Source: an uncultured Alistipes sp. (lineage in GTDB: Bacteria > Bacteroidota > Bacteroidia > Bacteroidales > Rikenellaceae). From it: a DNA stretch of 33,554 nt. Under the pieces are notes generated by a model that saw only the letters and a list, made by a program, of their open reading frames with translations, did not search any database and had not been told where the DNA came from. The stretch is from assembly GCA_944321965.1 (NCBI GenBank), contig CALUNH010000022.1, positions 1 to 33,554 on the forward strand, written 5' to 3'. A program made the translations under genes and the position numbers. Positions within the stretch are counted from its first letter, which is position 1. Each line of letters starts with the position of its first letter. Positions 1-7,113 of this stretch are shown in pieces.

Positions 1-324
1 GAGCGCATGAAACAAAAAAAGTTGGAGAAAAGCTACGAAGATTTCATGAAACTCCTTACCTTTGTGGAGACTGTCGAGGAGGACGATTTCTGGAGGTCGG
101 AGGTTGTGCAGATTGCCGCTTATACGACCCCCAGCGGAGCTTTGGAGGTGAATCTGACGCCGCGCAGCGGAGGTTTTACGATTCTCTTCGGGCGTCTGGA
201 GGAGGTGGATTTGAAGTTCGACAAACTGCTGCGGTTCTATCGCAACGGTCTTTCGACTTTGGGATGGGGGACGTACCGCACGATCGACATCAGATACAGG
301 AATCAGGTGGTCTGCAAGAAGTAA
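1..324 (+). CDS. ftsQ: Cell division protein FtsQ, C-terminal part (5' end outside window)
   Basis: The reading frame is open from the first base (Glu-Arg before the first Met), so this is the 3' end of a gene that begins upstream; the internal ATG at 7 is probably not a start. The 107 visible residues resemble the end of Bacteroidota FtsQ: a segment with EDDFW, a Leu/Val-rich stretch (LTPRSGGFTILFG), the LDKLLRFY-like helix and a terminal strand ending in YRNQVVCKK. FtsQ is a single-pass inner-membrane protein linking early and late divisome proteins; this part would be the periplasmic beta domain. It lies 12 bp upstream of ftsA and is followed by ftsZ, the usual end of the division cluster. 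Identity rests on short C-terminal similarity plus context. Confidence 0.8.
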   Translation, partial: ERMKQKKLEKSYEDFMKLLTFVETVEEDDFWRSEVVQIAAYTTPSGALEVNLTPRSGGFTILFGRLEEVDLKFDKLLRFYRNGLSTLGWGTYRTIDIRYRNQVVCKK

Positions 325-336
325 AAGGATAATACC

Positions 337-1866
337 GTGGAAAGAAAGAATTATACCGTAGCCGTAGATCTGGGGAGCTCGTCGGTGGTTGTAGCCGTCG
401 GGGAGAGGGCCCCGGAAGGCCTGCTGGATGTCGTGAGCGTCGTCACGAAACCCGTGGAGGGGGTCCATGCGGGCCGGATCGAGAACATCGAACTGGTGAG
501 CCGGGCCATCCGGGATGCGGTTTCGGAGACGGAGCAGCAGCTCGGGATCCGGATTACGGAGGCCTATGCGGGAATATCCGGGGAGTTTGTGCGCTGTGCC
601 CGGCATACGGACCATGTTTTCGTTTACGATCCCCAGAACGGAGTCAACCAGAAGGATGTGGATGCGCTGTTCGACCGGATGCGGAACGTGCAGGCCCCGG
701 ACGACGAGACGATCATGGAGCGGGTGCCGCAGAACTATATGGTCGATGACAGCCAGGAGGTCCGGAATCCCGTGGGGTCGTTCGGCAAGAAACTCTCGTC
801 GACGTTCAACTTCATCCTGTGCCAGAAGACGCCGATGCAGCGTCTCGACATGGCGTTGAAGCGCCTTGGAATCCGGATGCTGGGTGTGGTGCCCGACGCG
901 ATGGCGACTCCGGAGGCGATTCTTCTTCCCGACGAGAAGGAGGAGGGTGTTGCCGTGGTGGATGTCGGTGCGGGCGTGACGGACGTGACGGTCTACTACC
1001 GCAACGTGGTCCGCTATGTGGCCACGATCCCGATGGGTGCTTCGGCCATCAACCGGGACATCCGGACGATGAGCGTCCCGGAGAAACATGTCGAGAGCCT
1101 GAAACAGAAATACGGTTCGGCGGTTGCCGAACTGGCCCCGGAAGACAAACTGATCCGCGTCAACGGCCGCACGGCCCGCGAGGCGAAGGATATCCTGTTG
1201 CGGAACCTGGCGACGGTGATCGAGGCGCGTGCCACGGACATCGTGGAGTTCGTGCAGCAGGAGATCCGGGATTCGGGCTATGCCGAGCGGCTGGCCTACG
1301 GCATCGTGCTGACGGGCGGCTCGGCGAAACTGAAGGATCTGGACGAACTCTTCCGCCGCGTGACGGGCCTGGATGTCCGGGTTGCGGTTCCCGAGACCGG
1401 GATTACGGAGGCTTCGAAGGAGCGAGTCGCCGATCCGTCTTATTCGACGGTCGTGGGCATCCTGCTCCACGGAGCGGAACTCGGAGACTGTGCCGTGATC
1501 GAACGCCCTTCGACCCCGTCGGTCTCTTCGTCCGCTGCGGCTGCCGCGTCTCCGGCGCCGTCTCCGACGGCAACGGTCCGCCAGCCTTATACGCCGACGC
1601 CTCCGGCCTCGAATACGTTCCGTCCGGTCTCGCCGCGTCCGGTACAACCCGTACCTCCGGCGCCGGAACCCGTGAAAACGGAGCCGCGGAGGGTTGTTCC
1701 CGAAGCTCCGACTCCCGAACTTCCGACCCCGGAGGAGCCGCGGGAGACACCGCATGAAGAACCGCGGGAGGAGCCCCGCCGCAAACGCGACTGGGGATCG
1801 ATCTTCCAGAAGACCTTCGACAAGATCAACAAGAGTTTCTCAGCCGCCGAGGACGAAGAGATTTAG
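337..1866 (+). CDS. ftsA: Cell division protein FtsA with long Pro-rich C-terminal linker
   Basis: FtsA is an actin-fold ATPase that tethers FtsZ to the membrane. The N-terminus VAVDLGSSSVVVAVGE is the phosphate-1 motif, VVDVGAGVTDVTVYY is phosphate-2, and GIVLTGGSAKLKDL matches the adenosine motif, giving a complete core of about 390 residues. Residues about 390-482 form a low-complexity Pro/Thr/Ala/Glu linker, followed by a C-terminal stretch (DWGSIFQKTFDKINKSF) that would be the amphipathic membrane-targeting helix. At 509 aa it is longer than the roughly 420 aa of E. coli FtsA because of this linker. The start is GTG, with AAAGGAT just upstream and 12 bp after ftsQ. It should be co-transcribed with ftsQ and ftsZ. 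Confidence 0.95.
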   Translation: MERKNYTVAVDLGSSSVVVAVGERAPEGLLDVVSVVTKPVEGVHAGRIENIELVSRAIRDAVSETEQQLGIRITEAYAGISGEFVRCARHTDHVFVYDPQNGVNQKDVDALFDRMRNVQAPDDETIMERVPQNYMVDDSQEVRNPVGSFGKKLSSTFNFILCQKTPMQRLDMALKRLGIRMLGVVPDAMATPEAILLPDEKEEGVAVVDVGAGVTDVTVYYRNVVRYVATIPMGASAINRDIRTMSVPEKHVESLKQKYGSAVAELAPEDKLIRVNGRTAREAKDILLRNLATVIEARATDIVEFVQQEIRDSGYAERLAYGIVLTGGSAKLKDLDELFRRVTGLDVRVAVPETGITEASKERVADPSYSTVVGILLHGAELGDCAVIERPSTPSVSSSAAAAASPAPSPTATVRQPYTPTPPASNTFRPVSPRPVQPVPPAPEPVKTEPRRVVPEAPTPELPTPEEPRETPHEEPREEPRRKRDWGSIFQKTFDKINKSFSAAEDEEI

Positions 1867-1912
1867 CCGAAACCGGGGGGGACAGGAGCGCAGGGAGACC
1901 AGGAGAGCGAGA

Positions 1913-1975
1913 AGAGCGGGAGAACGGAGAGCGGGAGAACAGAAGGGCAGGAGGACAGAAGGGCAGGAGGACGAG
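1913..1975 (+). repeat. Degenerate 16-bp tandem repeat (4 copies), purine-rich, ftsA-ftsZ spacer
   Basis: Four head-to-tail units of 15-16 bp occupy 1913-1927, 1928-1943, 1944-1959 and 1960-1975. Units 1 and 2 share AGAGCGGGAGAAC; units 3 and 4 share AGGGCAGGAGGAC. The flanks (1875-1912) are also G/A-rich and include G7 at 1875-1881. The 210-bp spacer 1867-2076 contains no convincing gene. The array is almost purely purine on the coding strand of the division operon. Confidence 0.8.
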
Positions 1976-2076
1976 AAGAAAATGCGGGCCGGACTCCATG
2001 CGTGGGTGCGGTCCCGGTTTGCAAGGGTGCCTTCGGGGGACCCGATTGATGTTTTGATAAAAAAGAAGATTCAGAT

Positions 2077-3405
2077 ATGACGGACGAATTGATGTCGGAA
2101 ATCAAGGTTCCGCGCACGACCGGCTCGATCATCATGGTCGTGGGTGTGGGCGGAGCCGGCGGGAACGCCGTGAACCACATGTGGAACCTGGGGATCCGGG
2201 GCGTGACGTTCATGGTGTGCAATACCGACCAGCAGGCGCTGGACAAGAGCCCGGTTGAGCAGAAGATCCGCCTGGGTTCGGAGGGCCTCGGGGCGGGCAA
2301 TGACCCCGAGAACGGACGGCGGGCTGCTGTGGAGACGTTGCCGGAGATCCGGCAGGCGCTGGAGGAGGCCGGGACGAAGATGTTGTTCATCACGGCGGGC
2401 ATGGGCGGCGGAACCGGAACGGGCGCTTCTCCTGTGATTGCGAAACTGGCCAAGGAGATGGGCTTGCTGACGGTTGCTATTGTGACCTCTCCGCTGGCCG
2501 TCGAGGGGAAGATCCGCTATGAGCAGGCCTTCCGGGGCATCGAGGAGTTGCGTCAGAATACCGACTCGCTGCTGATCATCAACAACGAGAATATCCTGGA
2601 GATCTACGGCCGCCTGTCGTTGAAACAGGCCTTCGGAAAGGCTGACGACATCCTGGCTTCGGCGGCCAAGGGCATCGCCGAGATCATTACGGTGGAGAGC
2701 GATCTGGTGAACGTGGACTTCGCGGATGTCTCGAAGGTGATGCGCGACAGCGGCCGGGCGCACATGGCCGTAGCTACGGCCGAGGGCGATAACCGGGCTG
2801 AAGCGGTTGCGGAGGCTTCGCTGCGTTCGCCGCTGCTGGACCACAACCTGATTTCGGGGGCGAAGAACATCCTGCTGAACATCTCGGTTTCGAATGCCGA
2901 CGGGTTGATGTACGAGGAGGTTGTTCAGATTCTGGAGTATATCCAGGCCCATGCGAGCGTGCAGGACGAGCAGGGCGTGATCCACAATGCGAATATCATC
3001 TGGGGGACGAGCGAGAAGCCGCAGTTGGGCAACGCAATCGAGCTGGTTGTGGTGGCGACGGGTTTCGAGGGGGACGTTCCGGTCGGCGGGAAGAAGCCGG
3101 TGATGCCGGTTCCGCGGATCATCGAGCCGGTTTCGACTCCGGAGAGTGTGACGACGCCTCCCGTTCTGGAGCCGATCAAGCCTGTTGCCGCGAAACCGGT
3201 CCGGCTTCCGGAGCAGGTGATGCTGGGAGCGAAACCGACCCGTTACGGGAATATCGAGGCGCTGCTTGCACGCCCGGCCTACCAGACGCGGAATTCGAAG
3301 TTCATCGTCCAGATGCCGGGTGGGCGCAAGGAGGTGCTGAAGGAGGATCCGGTGGATACGCCGCAGCAACACGGGGCGCCGAAGGGCGGTTCCCTGTTCG
3401 ACTAA
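2077..3405 (+). CDS. ftsZ: Cell division GTPase FtsZ
   Basis: This is the tubulin homologue that forms the Z ring. Visible hallmarks are the N-terminal GTP-binding loop GVGGAGGNAV (residues 23-32), the tubulin signature AGMGGGTGTGA (107-117) and the T7-loop NVDFAD (212-217) that supplies catalytic acidic residues to the neighbouring subunit. The globular domain ends near residue 330. It is followed by a variable Pro/Val/Lys-rich linker of about 100 residues and a short tail ending GGSLFD. The length of 442 aa is normal for Bacteroidota. The ATG at 2077 gives the expected N-terminus; there is no strong Shine-Dalgarno, only an A-rich tract, as is usual in this phylum. It is separated from ftsA by 210 bp of repeats, more than usual, so a promoter in the spacer is possible though I see no clear TAnnTTTG box. 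Confidence 0.98.
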   Translation: MTDELMSEIKVPRTTGSIIMVVGVGGAGGNAVNHMWNLGIRGVTFMVCNTDQQALDKSPVEQKIRLGSEGLGAGNDPENGRRAAVETLPEIRQALEEAGTKMLFITAGMGGGTGTGASPVIAKLAKEMGLLTVAIVTSPLAVEGKIRYEQAFRGIEELRQNTDSLLIINNENILEIYGRLSLKQAFGKADDILASAAKGIAEIITVESDLVNVDFADVSKVMRDSGRAHMAVATAEGDNRAEAVAEASLRSPLLDHNLISGAKNILLNISVSNADGLMYEEVVQILEYIQAHASVQDEQGVIHNANIIWGTSEKPQLGNAIELVVVATGFEGDVPVGGKKPVMPVPRIIEPVSTPESVTTPPVLEPIKPVAAKPVRLPEQVMLGAKPTRYGNIEALLARPAYQTRNSKFIVQMPGGRKEVLKEDPVDTPQQHGAPKGGSLFD

Positions 3406-3421
3406 CCAATAGACTGACGAT

Positions 3422-4702
3422 TTGGAAGAGACTCATTCCTGGATTGCATTCCATGGCTTTACGCCGCATGTCATCGTGCTTTGTGTGGTGACGCTTTTGC
3501 TGTTGTGCGTTTCGGCGTTGGTATCGGGAGCTGAGACGTCGTTTTTCTCGCTCTCGCACAATGATATCCGGCGTTTGCAGGGGAGCCGCAGCGGGCGGGC
3601 GGATGCCGTGCTCCGGTTGCTGACGAATGTCGACGTGCTGCTGGCGACGATTCTGGTGGTCAACAACCTGGTGAATATCTGTATTGTCATCCTCACGTCG
3701 GGGATCATCGACACGCTGTTTACCTTCCTGCGCTTCGAGTTTCTCTTCAAGACGGTGCTTGTGACGTTCCTGCTGCTGCTTTTCGGGGAGATCATGCCGA
3801 AGGTGCTGGCACAGACGATACCGGTTCGGTTTGCGCTGTTGGTTGCTCGTCCGTTGATGGTTCTGCGGTGGATTTTCTACCCGTTGTCGTACATCCTGGT
3901 CCGCACGAGCAGCCGCATCAGCGAGAAGGCGGCGCACAAGAGCGAGATCTCGCTCGACGAACTGGCCGATGCGGTGGACATGACGCAGAGTTCGAGTCCG
4001 GAGGAGCACGTGATGCTTTCGGGGATCGTGAATTTCGTGAATACCGAGGTGCAGGAGATCATGAAGCCGCGGGTTGACATGACGGCGCTGGACATTACGG
4101 ACAGCTACGAGCATGTGAAGCGGACGATCATCGAGTCTGGTTTTTCGCGGATTCCGGTTTACGAGGAGGATATGGACAACATCCGGGGGACGCTCTACGT
4201 GAAGGATCTGCTTCCGTATATCAACAACGGGGATGATTTTGCCTGGCAGCAGTTGATGCGCAAGCCCTATTTCGTGCCGGAGCACAAGAAGATCAACGAC
4301 CTGCTGGCCGATTTCCAGACGAACAAGGTTCACATGGCGATTGTGGTTGACGAATACGGTTCGACGCTGGGTCTGGTGTCGCTGGAGGACATCATCGAGG
4401 AGATCGTGGGTGAGATTTCGGACGAGAGCGACAACGAGGAGAATTTCTATACGCGCCTGGATGCCAAGAGTTACCTGTTCGAGGGGAAGACGCACCTGGG
4501 CGATTTCGAACGGATTCTGGAACTGGATGAAGGGGCCTTTTCGGACGTGAAGGGCGAGGCCGAGACGTTGGCCGGGCTGATGCTGGAGTTGAAGCGGGAT
4601 TTTCCACGCAAGGGCGATACGTTCACGGCGCACGATCTGCGCTTCACGGTTCAGGAGATGGAGGGTCACCGGATCGACAAGATCCGCGTCGACCTGCCGT
4701 AA
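3422..4702 (+). CDS. gldE: GldE-like CNNM/CBS transporter-associated membrane protein
   Basis: The order is an N-terminal DUF21/CNNM transmembrane domain (hydrophobic segments from about residue 13, including VIVLCVVTLLLLCVSALVSG and LVTFLLLLFGEIMPKVLA), a CBS pair (about 205-320, starting near MKPRVDMTALD and including VVDEYGSTLGLVSLEDIIEEIVGE), then a CorC/HlyC C-terminal domain (about 340-426). In the family the CBS pair binds nucleotides and the membrane domain is linked to divalent cation export. In Bacteroidota the orthologue is named GldE from Flavobacterium gliding genetics, but it also occurs in non-gliding gut species, so motility should not be inferred. The proposed start is TTG at 3422, 16 bp after ftsZ; no ATG in this frame precedes the first membrane segment. 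A phosphopantetheinyl transferase follows, an arrangement I recall from other Bacteroidales. Confidence 0.88.
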   Translation: MEETHSWIAFHGFTPHVIVLCVVTLLLLCVSALVSGAETSFFSLSHNDIRRLQGSRSGRADAVLRLLTNVDVLLATILVVNNLVNICIVILTSGIIDTLFTFLRFEFLFKTVLVTFLLLLFGEIMPKVLAQTIPVRFALLVARPLMVLRWIFYPLSYILVRTSSRISEKAAHKSEISLDELADAVDMTQSSSPEEHVMLSGIVNFVNTEVQEIMKPRVDMTALDITDSYEHVKRTIIESGFSRIPVYEEDMDNIRGTLYVKDLLPYINNGDDFAWQQLMRKPYFVPEHKKINDLLADFQTNKVHMAIVVDEYGSTLGLVSLEDIIEEIVGEISDESDNEENFYTRLDAKSYLFEGKTHLGDFERILELDEGAFSDVKGEAETLAGLMLELKRDFPRKGDTFTAHDLRFTVQEMEGHRIDKIRVDLP

Positions 4703-4752
4703 TCTCTTTCCCGGCTGCCGATTCCCGGCCCTCCCCTCCGGCTGTTGACATC

Positions 4753-4876
4753 CTTCTTGTCTAACCGGCCTTCTGCGTGCCATGAACGCTCTGTTGCCGA
4801 CTTTTCACTTGTTCTCTGCCTGCTCTCTTCTTGTTTGACCTGCCTATGCCTGCCATGAACCCTCTGTTGCCGACTC
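4753..4876 (+). repeat. Imperfect direct repeat (~50 bp x2) duplicating the start region of the next gene
   Basis: Copy A (4753-4802) and copy B (4827-4876) are about 74 bp apart. Both contain CTTCTTGT and, 24-25 bp later, TGCCATGAAC followed by [G/C]CTCTGTTGCCGACT. Copy B holds the likely ATG (4855) of the phosphopantetheinyl transferase. Copy A holds an equivalent ATG at 4782 that opens an 18-codon frame starting MNALLPT (the gene starts MNPLLPT) and ends at TGA 4836-4838, between the two copies. Confidence 0.75.
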
Positions 4877-5436
4877 CCCGCCTGCTGATCGAACCGCCGA
4901 TGACCATCGCTGCGGCAAATGCCTGGGCGACGCTGGAGGAGCGGCAGCACGCCGAGACGTTCGGCAGCGAACGGCGCCGCCGGGAATTTCTGACCTGGCG
5001 TGCGATCGTCCGTCGGGAGTTGGGGCGCGATATCCGGATTGCGTACGATGAAGTGGGGGCTCCGGTTCTTCCGGACGGGGAGGCTTTTGTCTCCGTATCG
5101 CATTGTCCGGGCCGTGTGGCGGTGTTCCTTTCTCCGGAGCGTTGTGCCGTGGACATCGAACCGGCCGACCGGGATTTCACCCGGGCCGCGAGTCGCTTTC
5201 TGACCCCTTCCGAAGCGGTTCTTGCCGACGATCCTCGCTGGCCGGGCTTTGTCTGGTGTGCGAAAGAGGCCCTCTATAAATATGCCGGAGGTCGGCATCT
5301 CGATTTCCGGGAGGATCTCCGGATCGTATCTGCGGACCTTGCCGCCGGACATCTCACCGGATGTATATCATGCGAGCCGCCGGTTTCTCTTTCGGCCGGT
5401 TGCAGGGGCGGCTTTCTGGTTGTGCATACGCTTTGA
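4855..5436 (+). CDS. 4'-phosphopantetheinyl transferase superfamily protein (Sfp/AcpT-like)
   Basis: It transfers the 4'-phosphopantetheine arm of CoA to a serine of an acyl or peptidyl carrier protein. Two family motifs are visible: CAVDIEPADRDF (near residue 96), with the Asp and Glu that bind Mg2+, and WCAKEALYKYAG (near residue 133), the WxxKEAxxK motif. SVSHCPGRVAV corresponds to the conserved S-x-S-H element. With a start at ATG 4855 the protein is 193 aa, in the short half of the family. I prefer this ATG over TTG 4831 and ATG 4846 because the sequence just upstream is part of a duplicated segment and MNPLLPTPRLL reads as a natural start. It lies 152 bp after gldE, probably in the same transcript. 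The carrier-protein target cannot be read from the sequence. Confidence 0.88.
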   Translation: MNPLLPTPRLLIEPPMTIAAANAWATLEERQHAETFGSERRRREFLTWRAIVRRELGRDIRIAYDEVGAPVLPDGEAFVSVSHCPGRVAVFLSPERCAVDIEPADRDFTRAASRFLTPSEAVLADDPRWPGFVWCAKEALYKYAGGRHLDFREDLRIVSADLAAGHLTGCISCEPPVSLSAGCRGGFLVVHTL

Positions 5437-5633
5437 TTGCAGAAAGTTCGGATTTCTTCCTTTCCCTTTCATTTGGGCCCCGGTTCTTCTCTTCAGGGCT
5501 TGCATATGTGTATATTTCTGAATGTCTGTATTTTGCGGACTGTTTCCTGGCTCTGTACGGTCTGTTTGGAGGGGCATTACCGGTGTATTTCTTCAAAAAA
5601 TTTACATATTTAGTAAAAAATCTTAATAAAATA

Positions 5634-5665
5634 TTTGGAAGTTTGGTTTTGGGCGCTTACCTTTG
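5634..5665 (+). promoter_or_regulatory. Consensus Bacteroidota promoter (-33 TTTG, -7 TACCTTTG)
   Basis: TTTG at 5634-5637, a 20-bp spacer and TACCTTTG at 5658-5665 match the Bacteroidota primary sigma consensus TTTG-N19-21-TAnnTTTG. The region upstream is very AT-rich compared with the window. The predicted start is near 5671, in front of an A/T-only leader and a 25-codon ORF. Confidence 0.8.
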
Positions 5666-5715
5666 CCGCGTCTTAAATGATAAAATATTTTAATATTTAT
5701 TTAAAATTATTTACT

Positions 5716-5793
5716 ATGAAGGCAAAGATTGGAGAGTGGGTACGCACCGCTCTGATTATGTTGGGAGAGAGCATGAAATATCGGACGATGTAA
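5716..5793 (+). CDS. Candidate 25-residue small protein
   Basis: An ATG at 5716 opens 25 codons ending at TAA 5791-5793. The peptide starts MKAKIGEWVRTALIML and ends ESMKYRTM; I do not recognise it. Residues 5-16 (I5, W8, V9, A12, L13, L16) would place hydrophobic side chains on one face of a helix, with Lys/Arg/Glu on the other, so a membrane-surface peptide is possible. Support comes from context: about 50 bp upstream is a consensus promoter, the leader is A/T-only as in well-translated Bacteroidota mRNAs, GC content rises sharply in the ORF, and a 17-bp stem hairpin stands 42 bp downstream. Against it, the ORF is short enough to arise by chance and the transcript could be a non-coding RNA. 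The rest of the 5437-5897 gap shows no other gene. Confidence 0.4.
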   Translation: MKAKIGEWVRTALIMLGESMKYRTM

Positions 5794-5834
5794 ATCTCCC
5801 GTAAACAAGAACTTAAAACCGAAACTTCAATAAA

Positions 5835-5872
5835 CGGGAAGAGCCCGGCTCGTATGAGCCGGGCTCTTCCCG
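5835..5872 (-). terminator. Strong hairpin terminator (17-bp stem, GTAT loop)
   Basis: The 17-base arms at 5835-5851 and 5856-5872 are perfectly complementary around the loop 5852-5855. Read on the minus strand, the stem is followed by TTTATTG, so it fits termination of the topA-peptidase transcript. On the plus strand no U-run follows, but the stem may still bound the small transcription unit at 5634-5793. Confidence 0.85.
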
Positions 5873-5897
5873 TATGATGGTATCGGGGGGATTGGAT

Positions 5898-7094
5898 CTA
5901 TTTCCAGCCGAGTTTTTTGCGGATCTCCTTGGGAACGGCGTTTCGGTTGACCATGATGGACATGGTTTTGTATTCGACGAACGGGCGGGAGAAGTACCAG
6001 AATCCGTCGTAGGGCGGGAGTACGTCCCAGGAGTTCTGAACCTTGAAATAGCGGTTTCCGGCCTGATCGGTTGCGGTTCCGACGATGACCATACCGTGAT
6101 CGTCCGTGGTTTCGTAGTTGTCGAAAGCCTCCTGTCGCATCTGCTGGTCGATTTTGCGCTCTTTACCGGGCTTGTCGAACTTGTAGAGGGCAGCCTCCTT
6201 CTCCCGGGCGGTAAGTTTACCCCACTTTTCGGCCTCGGTACCGCTCATTCCTTCGAGGTCGGCTTCGGGGATGATCCCGATGGCCTTCGTGCGGCTGAAA
6301 CCCTTCTCGCTGACATCCGTACCCCAGGCAACGGTGTATCCGTTCTCCAGGGCGTAGTCGATGGTCTGCATCAGCTCGTCCAGCGGGATGTTCCAGACCG
6401 TTGCCCACATCCAGTTGTCGGGGACCTCGATGATGAACTGCTCGTAGAAGGGGTGGTGGGTGAAGGAGGAGAGGTCCACATAGTCATCCATCTTGATCGG
6501 GAGGGATTCGGCGAACGACTGGGGGGTGTACTCCTTCCCCTCGTAGGTGAAGGTTTCGGGCATCGGTCCGAAATATTCGTCGAGGATGGCGTTGAATCCG
6601 CGTTTCCAGGCCGTTGAGAGGGCTTTCGAGCCTCCGGAAGCCTGGATTACGGCATCGAGATAGGCCTTCAGGACGGCCGAGAGCTCATGGAAATCGGGCT
6701 TGTCGGTTCCGTAATTGAGTCCGGGATAGACCTCGAAGGGGACGATTCCGTGCTGCTTGATTCCTTCGGTGACGTCATGCGAGGCTCCGCCTTCGGCGAA
6801 GTTGAGTTCTCCGTGCAGCCGGACGTACTTCACGGCCTTGTCCATGAAGGAGTGTCGGACGATCCACATTTCGGAGAGGTGCATTTCGGGACCTCCGGCA
6901 CGCAGGATCTCGCTTTCGAGCATCGTCATCGTGGAGTAGCACCAGCAGGTGCCGCTGCGGTTCTGGTTTTTGACGGGAGTCGTGCGGATGATCTTTCCGT
7001 CGGTGAAGCGGTATCCTTCGACCGAATCGGGGTTCTGGGCGGCGGCTCCGAGAGCCAGACAGAGCGCCAGGGCGCAGAGAAGCAGGTTTTTCAT
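5898..7094 (-). CDS. Secreted C1B-family cysteine peptidase (aminopeptidase C/bleomycin hydrolase-like)
   Basis: Papain-fold peptidase of the bleomycin hydrolase type. The N-terminus MKNLLLCALALCLALGAAAQ is a signal peptide, so the enzyme acts outside the cytoplasm, unlike typical PepC. The catalytic set is visible: Q44 and C50 in QNRSGTCWCYS, His in DDHGMVIVGT near residue 334, and Asn in KVQNSWD near residue 352. At 398 aa it is somewhat shorter than classical C1B enzymes (about 440-480 aa). The C-terminus (RKKLGWK) does not end in the Ala-Gly-like tail that self-inserts into the active site in PepC, so an aminopeptidase mode is uncertain. It starts 19 bp after the topA stop and is likely co-transcribed. 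The natural substrate is unknown; peptides from gut proteins are a reasonable inference. Confidence 0.88.
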   Translation of the reverse strand: MKNLLLCALALCLALGAAAQNPDSVEGYRFTDGKIIRTTPVKNQNRSGTCWCYSTMTMLESEILRAGGPEMHLSEMWIVRHSFMDKAVKYVRLHGELNFAEGGASHDVTEGIKQHGIVPFEVYPGLNYGTDKPDFHELSAVLKAYLDAVIQASGGSKALSTAWKRGFNAILDEYFGPMPETFTYEGKEYTPQSFAESLPIKMDDYVDLSSFTHHPFYEQFIIEVPDNWMWATVWNIPLDELMQTIDYALENGYTVAWGTDVSEKGFSRTKAIGIIPEADLEGMSGTEAEKWGKLTAREKEAALYKFDKPGKERKIDQQMRQEAFDNYETTDDHGMVIVGTATDQAGNRYFKVQNSWDVLPPYDGFWYFSRPFVEYKTMSIMVNRNAVPKEIRKKLGWK

Positions 7095-7113
7095 CGTATC
7101 ACGGTTTTAGGGT

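Noticed and set aside
3302-4783. 493-codon open frame on the minus strand opposite gldE
   Set aside because: Shadow of gldE and ftsZ: Arg/His/Gln-rich with no domain; the plus-strand frame is clearly the gene.
5361-5693. 110-codon hydrophobic open frame overlapping the phosphopantetheinyl transferase end
   Set aside because: Begins inside the gene in another frame and crosses into the promoter region; Phe/Leu-rich from AT-rich DNA.
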